The notes below the pieces were generated by a model. It had not been told where the DNA came from. It was given only the letters and a program-made list of their open reading frames with translations, and searched no databases. From NCBI GenBank assembly GCA_022823165.1, contig JAJDXR010000007.1:1-64000 (forward strand): 64,000 nucleotides of DNA, in the 5' to 3' direction. The stretch's first letter is position 1; each line of letters begins with the position of its first letter. This document shows, in pieces, positions 60,302-64,000 of this stretch. The position numbers were made by a program, and so were the translations under genes. This stretch comes from Anaerolineae bacterium (GTDB lineage: Bacteria > Chloroflexota > Anaerolineae > Aggregatilineales > Phototrophicaceae).

Positions 60302-60943
60302 ATGTCTGAAGACAATCCGCGAACCCTGACGGATCGGCTGCGAAGCCTGGCGCTAGCACCTCTGAACCGCTGCGGCGGCGCGCTGGCTCAGCTCGGCGTT
60401 CACCCGGACTGGGTGACGGTGGCTGGTTTGGCGCTGGCGGCTGTGTCGGCGCTGAGCCTGGCGCGCGGCGAGCTGCTGGCTGGCGGGCTTATCTTGCTGA
60501 TCAGCTTGCCGCTGGATGCGCTGGACGGCGCCGTGGCGCGGGCCATGGGGCGGCCCGGCGCATTTGGCATGGTGCTGGATTCGACGCTGGATCGCTATGC
60601 TGACGGTTTAATTCTTGGCGCTTTAAGCTATTATTTTGCGGTGCAGGGGCGTTTGGATATGCTGGCGCTGGCGCTGGCGGCGCTGGTGGGCAGCTATCTG
60701 GTGAGTTATGTGCGCGCTCGCGCAGACGACGCCAGGGTCGGCGTAGGCGTAACAGTCGGCTTGTTCACGCGGCTGGAGCGCGTGACAGTCATCTTGCTGA
60801 TGACGATCGGCAGCGGCTTGCTGGGGTCGACAGCGCCTTTGGAAATCGGCGCGCTGATATTGGCGCTGGGCACAAACATCACAGCGCTGCAGCGTTTAAG
60901 GCATGTGTATTTGACTTTGAAGAACCGAGAAGAACCGAGGTGA
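60302..60943 (+). CDS. CDP-alcohol phosphatidyltransferase
   Basis: A membrane enzyme that moves a phosphatidyl group from CDP-diacylglycerol to an alcohol. The family motif D-x2-DG-x2-AR-x8-G-x3-D-x3-D is exact (DALDGAVARAMGRPGAFGMV then LDSTLD). Five to six hydrophobic segments. 213 aa. The motif resembles archaetidyl/phosphatidylinositol-phosphate-synthase-type members, but the alcohol acceptor cannot be stated. It overlaps nothing and is 4 nt from lgt, so the two are probably one operon. Confidence 0.9.
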   Translation: MSEDNPRTLTDRLRSLALAPLNRCGGALAQLGVHPDWVTVAGLALAAVSALSLARGELLAGGLILLISLPLDALDGAVARAMGRPGAFGMVLDSTLDRYADGLILGALSYYFAVQGRLDMLALALAALVGSYLVSYVRARADDARVGVGVTVGLFTRLERVTVILLMTIGSGLLGSTAPLEIGALILALGTNITALQRLRHVYLTLKNREEPR

Positions 60944-60947
60944 GTAA

Positions 60948-62027
60948 ATGGAATTCGAACAAGCCCATCTTGTAATCGGCAATCTGCAAATACGCTATTA
61001 CGGCATCATCATTGTGATCGCCTTGCTGGCCGGGGCTTATGTCGCCTCGCTGCTGGCCAGCCGCAGCGGTCGCGACAGCGATCATATTTGGGGTGGCTTG
61101 ACCTGGGCGATTGTGCCGGGCATCGTTGGCGCGCGTCTGTGGTTTGTCTTGTTCCCGCCTGTGTCGCTGGTTCAGGGTTGCGGCATTGAGGGCGAGGTCT
61201 GCCAGAATACCGCCTGGTTTTTCGAGAATTTCTTTAATACCGAGAATGGCGCCATCGCCATCTGGAGCGGGGGCTTGAGCATATTCGGCGCGATTATCGG
61301 CGGCGCGCTGGGCGTGTATCTCTATCTCAGCGCCTGGCACAACCGCATCATCGGCCTGCTGACTACCATCCTGACGCCGGTGTTGTTCCTGGCGCAGTGG
61401 CTGGAGTGGCTGGTAAAGACGGCCGCGCGGCGGGTCAGCGGCAAAGAGGCGGAAGCTTTTCGCTATCGGCGGCCCGCCAGCGCCTTCCCGGATGAAGGCA
61501 TGCGGCTGTCGCCCTGGATGGACATAGCCGGCGTGTCGATCCCGCTGGGGCAGGCGATTGGCCGTTTCGCCAACTACGTGAATCAGGAGCTTTATGGCGC
61601 GCCGACCAATTTGCCTTGGGGCATTCAAATCCCGCGTGAGGCGCGCGTGGCGCCTTACGAGAGTTTGATCGAATATCCGCTTGACACGCTCTTCCATCCA
61701 ATCTGGGCTTACGAGGCGCTATGGAGCCTGGTGGCGTTTTACGTCCTGTGGCGGATTTATCATCAGTATCGCGATCGCCTGCTCAGCGGCGATATTCTGC
61801 TCTTGTACGTGGCGCAGTACTCCTTCGGCCGCTTTCTGCTGGAATTCTCGCGCGTTGAGATCGCGGTGATTGGCCAGTCCGGAATTAATAGCTCGCAGAC
61901 GATCACATTGATCGCTTTTGTGATCGCGGCAGGTTTGCTGCTGCAGCGCCATCGCGGCGGTGGTTTCAGCGCGGCCAAGGCCGCTGACGAGCGGGCTGAA
62001 GCGGCGGAGACATCTACGGCGGCCTAA
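60948..62027 (+). CDS. lgt: Prolipoprotein diacylglyceryl transferase
   Basis: Adds diacylglycerol to the lipobox Cys of prolipoproteins. 359 aa, larger than E. coli (291) mainly because of about 55 extra residues after the fourth hydrophobic segment (KTAARRVSGKEAEAFRYRR onward). The signature GQAIGRFANYVNQELYG keeps the key Arg and Asn (GRxGNFxNxE type), and FSRVEIAV keeps the late Arg. The position of E. coli H103 is Phe (GGLSIFGAIIGG), where His or Tyr is usual. Seven helices; a Thr/Ala tail ends the protein. Confidence 0.9.
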   Translation: MEFEQAHLVIGNLQIRYYGIIIVIALLAGAYVASLLASRSGRDSDHIWGGLTWAIVPGIVGARLWFVLFPPVSLVQGCGIEGEVCQNTAWFFENFFNTENGAIAIWSGGLSIFGAIIGGALGVYLYLSAWHNRIIGLLTTILTPVLFLAQWLEWLVKTAARRVSGKEAEAFRYRRPASAFPDEGMRLSPWMDIAGVSIPLGQAIGRFANYVNQELYGAPTNLPWGIQIPREARVAPYESLIEYPLDTLFHPIWAYEALWSLVAFYVLWRIYHQYRDRLLSGDILLLYVAQYSFGRFLLEFSRVEIAVIGQSGINSSQTITLIAFVIAAGLLLQRHRGGGFSAAKAADERAEAAETSTAA

Positions 62028-62225
62028 CTCGTATTGCCGCCAACAGGCGCCGTCTGTCAGAATGGGCAGGGGAGCAGGCGCCGGTTGCAGCCGCGCCATC
62101 GCGCTGACATTCACTACATTGTTTTGGATTTCGCTGTAATATGGTATCGTCTTTATGATGAATCTGGCGATTCTGGTACGCTGAACCGGGTTTAGGCTGT
62201 CGCTTGGCAGATCAAGGGCGAAAGT

Positions 62226-62984
62226 ATGGCGCGCGTCATCATTCTGGGTACCGCCGGGGCAGTCAACAACGCCGAGCATGATTACACGCATTTTCTGCTG
62301 ATTGGCGAAAAAGACGGGCCCGTCCTGGTGGACGCCGGCTCAAACCCGCTGGACAAGATCAAGCGCCTGGGCATCGACGGCGACCAGCTGCAAGACATCA
62401 TCCTGACGCATTTCCACTCGGATCATGTGGCTGGCGTACCCAATATGCTGATGCATTTGTGGCAGATGGGGCGCAAAGCGCCGCTGCGCTTCTATGGCAT
62501 TCCCCACTGCATCAATCGCGTCGAAGAGACTATGGAAATGTACGGCTGGGAATATTGGCCCAATTTCTTCCCGGTGTCGTTTTCACGCCTTGGCTTGCAT
62601 GACAATACCTTGCTCTTTGAGAACCAGGACTTTGCCATACGATCTTTTCCGGTCGTTCACTTCATCCCGACCATTGGCATGCGCATTACCAACAAGCATA
62701 ACGGCAAGGTGCTGGCTTACAGTTGCGATACTGAACCTTGCGCGAACGCGCTGAAAATCGGGCGGGACGCCGATATTTTCATCCACGAAGCGGGCGGACC
62801 GCCCCCGGGGCACAGCACGGCGCGCATGGCCGGTGAAGCGGCGACCGCAGCCGCCGCCAAGGAATTGCGCCTTATCCACTATCAAGTGTGGAACCAGGAT
62901 CCGGACTTGTTGGTGCATGAGGCGTCCGAAACCTATGCCGGACCGGTTCAGCTCTGCCGCGACTTTGACGAGTTTGAGTTTTAG
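62226..62984 (+). CDS. MBL-fold metal-dependent hydrolase
   Basis: 252 aa beta-lactamase fold: ILTHFHSDHVAG is the THxHxDH zinc motif, LVDAGSNPL precedes it, and LAYSCDTEPC supplies the later Asp. The HEAGGPPPGHST segment holds further ligands. It resembles ribonuclease Z-like and lactonase-like members but lacks the exosite arm typical of tRNase Z, so the function is unknown. Upstream spacer 62028-62225 contains AT-rich stretches but no clear promoter. Confidence 0.87.
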   Translation: MARVIILGTAGAVNNAEHDYTHFLLIGEKDGPVLVDAGSNPLDKIKRLGIDGDQLQDIILTHFHSDHVAGVPNMLMHLWQMGRKAPLRFYGIPHCINRVEETMEMYGWEYWPNFFPVSFSRLGLHDNTLLFENQDFAIRSFPVVHFIPTIGMRITNKHNGKVLAYSCDTEPCANALKIGRDADIFIHEAGGPPPGHSTARMAGEAATAAAAKELRLIHYQVWNQDPDLLVHEASETYAGPVQLCRDFDEFEF

Positions 62985-62992
62985 CCGCCGCC

Positions 62993-63748
62993 ATGCAGCC
63001 ACATTGTCCGCGATGCCAAGAGCCGATTAAAGCCGGGCAAATCAACATCCAACGAATGGTCGCCTTGTGCGAGCGCTGCGGCAGCGTCTTTGATATCGAA
63101 AAACAGCGCCAGAAGAGCAAACGCCGCAAAGCCAGGCGACCGCCAGCGCTGCGCATTTTGGCGGATGAGCCGCTCCATCTCGCTTTCCGTACCAATTTCC
63201 GCTTGGATAAAAGCGAGAACTTCACGACAAGCTTCATTCTCAGTGGTGTCTTCTCGATGGTTGCCGTGTTGATGGCGGGACTTTACCTGGAGAACGAAGT
63301 GCCGATCGTGTTGCCGCTAGTATTCGCGATCATGGCCTGCGCCGCATTGTATTCGCTGGCGACAATCGTTTATAACCAAACGCATATCCGCGTCGATGCG
63401 GACTCGATCCGTGTCGCTCGCCGTCCCTTGCCGTCATTGACTCGAGAGCGGCAGCTTGAATTGGACGATGTGGATGCCTTCAGCGCCGATGAAACCGCCG
63501 CCTCCCAGCGCGAAGGCTACGATACCCCGCGCTTCAACGTCTGGGCTCATTATGCCTATGGCGGTCGCAAGCTGGTCAGCGGCGACTTAACCGAAGATTA
63601 CGCCGATTATGTCGCCAGCGCGCTCAACCGAAACCTGGCGCCGGAAGACCATGCCAGCGCTGCGCGGCTGCGCGAAAAGCAGCTCGCTGATGAAACGGCG
63701 TCGGGCGCGCCGGACAAGGCGGCAAATGAAAGCGAAGGAGCGCGCTAG
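62993..63748 (+). CDS. Membrane protein with N-terminal zinc ribbon
   Basis: 251 aa. A zinc ribbon (CPRC at residue 5, CERCG at residue 26) is followed by a basic stretch (KQRQKSKRRKARR), two hydrophobic helices near residues 80-122 (FILSGVFSMVAVLMAGLYL and IVLPLVFAIMACAALYSLAT) and a cytoplasmic C-terminal domain. Role unknown. It starts 8 nt after the MBL gene, suggesting co-transcription. Confidence 0.78.
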   Translation: MQPHCPRCQEPIKAGQINIQRMVALCERCGSVFDIEKQRQKSKRRKARRPPALRILADEPLHLAFRTNFRLDKSENFTTSFILSGVFSMVAVLMAGLYLENEVPIVLPLVFAIMACAALYSLATIVYNQTHIRVDADSIRVARRPLPSLTRERQLELDDVDAFSADETAASQREGYDTPRFNVWAHYAYGGRKLVSGDLTEDYADYVASALNRNLAPEDHASAARLREKQLADETASGAPDKAANESEGAR

Positions 63749-63770
63749 CGCCGCTGAGCTGCGAGTTTTT

Positions 63771-63798
63771 TTGAGCGGCAGGATTAGTGCGTTACACT
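63771..63798 (+). promoter_or_regulatory. Promoter of the 3'-terminal gene
   Basis: TTGAGC (63771-63776), 16 bp, TACACT (63793-63798). It lies about 70 bp before the start at 63867. Confidence 0.55.
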
Positions 63799-63866
63799 AG
63801 GATGTGTCCGCCATTCAACAGGCGATATGGTGGGCGACACTATACGTCAAGCTACGGAGGAAACAA

Positions 63867-64000
63867 ATGATTACGCATCGCCGCGCTTTAGCGCTTCTTA
63901 TTCCAGTTTTTTTGCTGCTGGGTATGTTGATCGCCCCTGCGGCCGGGCAGGACGAGCTCTTGAGTTTCTCGGCCGCCGATTGTGACTACGGCGGCAACCT
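63867..64000 (+). CDS. Exported protein, probable ABC substrate-binding protein (partial)
   Basis: Only the first 44 residues are in the window: MITHRRALALLIPVFLLLGM then LIAPAAGQDELLSFSAADCD and YGGN. The N-terminus is a signal peptide (cleavage near AAGQ). The Cys-Asp-Tyr-Gly-Gly pattern after it recalls peptide-type substrate-binding proteins of ABC transporters in this phylum, but this is a weak inference. GGAGG lies 6 nt before the ATG. The gene runs past the window end. Confidence 0.6.
   Translation, partial: MITHRRALALLIPVFLLLGMLIAPAAGQDELLSFSAADCDYGGN

Noticed and set aside
1..64000. CRISPR arrays, insertion sequences, prophage or integrase genes
   Set aside because: No repeat-spacer array, transposase, integrase or phage structural gene was seen; the repeats found are short palindromes.

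Overview
The window carries about 70 protein genes, two tRNAs and several structured intergenic elements, and looks like a chromosomal segment of a fairly GC-rich bacterium. The ribosomal gene order (str-S10-spc-alpha with truA-rplM-rpsI directly behind rplQ), a roughly dozen-residue insertion near the N-terminus of S12, a type-Z (zinc) S14, frequent GTG/TTG starts, ribonuclease Y and a YabN-like MazG fusion all fit Chloroflexota, probably an Anaerolineae-type lineage. This assignment is an inference from gene content, not a database result.

Region 1 (1-23.6 kb): after the tail of an acyl-CoA dehydrogenase, a near-consensus promoter (196-224) starts a long plus-strand superoperon: rpsL-rpsG-fusA-tuf, rpsJ to rplO, secY-adk-map, then a secreted alpha/beta hydrolase, then a second promoter (19116-19143) driving rpmJ-rpsM-rpsK-rpoA-rplQ-truA-rplM-rpsI. 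infA and rpsD are absent from their usual places. Several intergenic gaps hold strong inverted repeats (4833-4877, 5227-5394, 12632-12696, 23121-23160), and a 303-bp repeat-containing spacer separates rplO from secY.

Region 2 (23.7-36.3 kb): mazG fusion, SpoU rRNA/tRNA methyltransferase, long-form sugar-nucleotidyltransferase, then an alkyltransferase-like DNA-repair protein and a VOC protein. A minus-strand glycan operon follows in transcription order: nucleotide-sugar dehydrogenase, GT4 glycosyltransferase, a GT9-GT26 fusion glycosyltransferase and a heptose-7-phosphate-kinase-like PfkB kinase. Next is a minus-strand ABC exporter operon (ATPase plus two paralogous permeases).

Region 3 (36.4-53.2 kb): serS; lysS (with an unusual C-terminal extension of about 100 residues) plus two small genes; tandem MFS transporters; endonuclease III; PIG-L deacetylase; tRNA-Cys with a downstream zinc-ribbon gene; a nucleoside-sugar epimerase-like protein; an orphan 440-bp promoter-led stretch; recX-rny; a secreted four-PDZ protein; a TyrA-like dehydrogenase; and a site-2 protease/HD pair.

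Region 4 (53.2-64 kb): MGDG-synthase-type glycosyltransferase, a secreted beta-propeller-like protein, a 52-residue charged protein with its own terminator, an enolase-superfamily racemase/OSBS, a histidine phosphatase, a third MFS transporter, tRNA-Pro(CGG), a CDP-alcohol phosphatidyltransferase-lgt pair, an MBL hydrolase, a zinc-ribbon membrane protein and the start of a probable substrate-binding lipoprotein or secreted protein. Short palindromes of one family (GGGCGAGCC/GGCTCGCCC) sit in three intergenic regions. No CRISPR array, insertion sequence, prophage or obvious defence system is visible. The most unusual items are RNA structures in the ribosomal operon, diverged EF-Tu, L2 and Adk residues, the LysRS extension and the heptose-type glycan operon.
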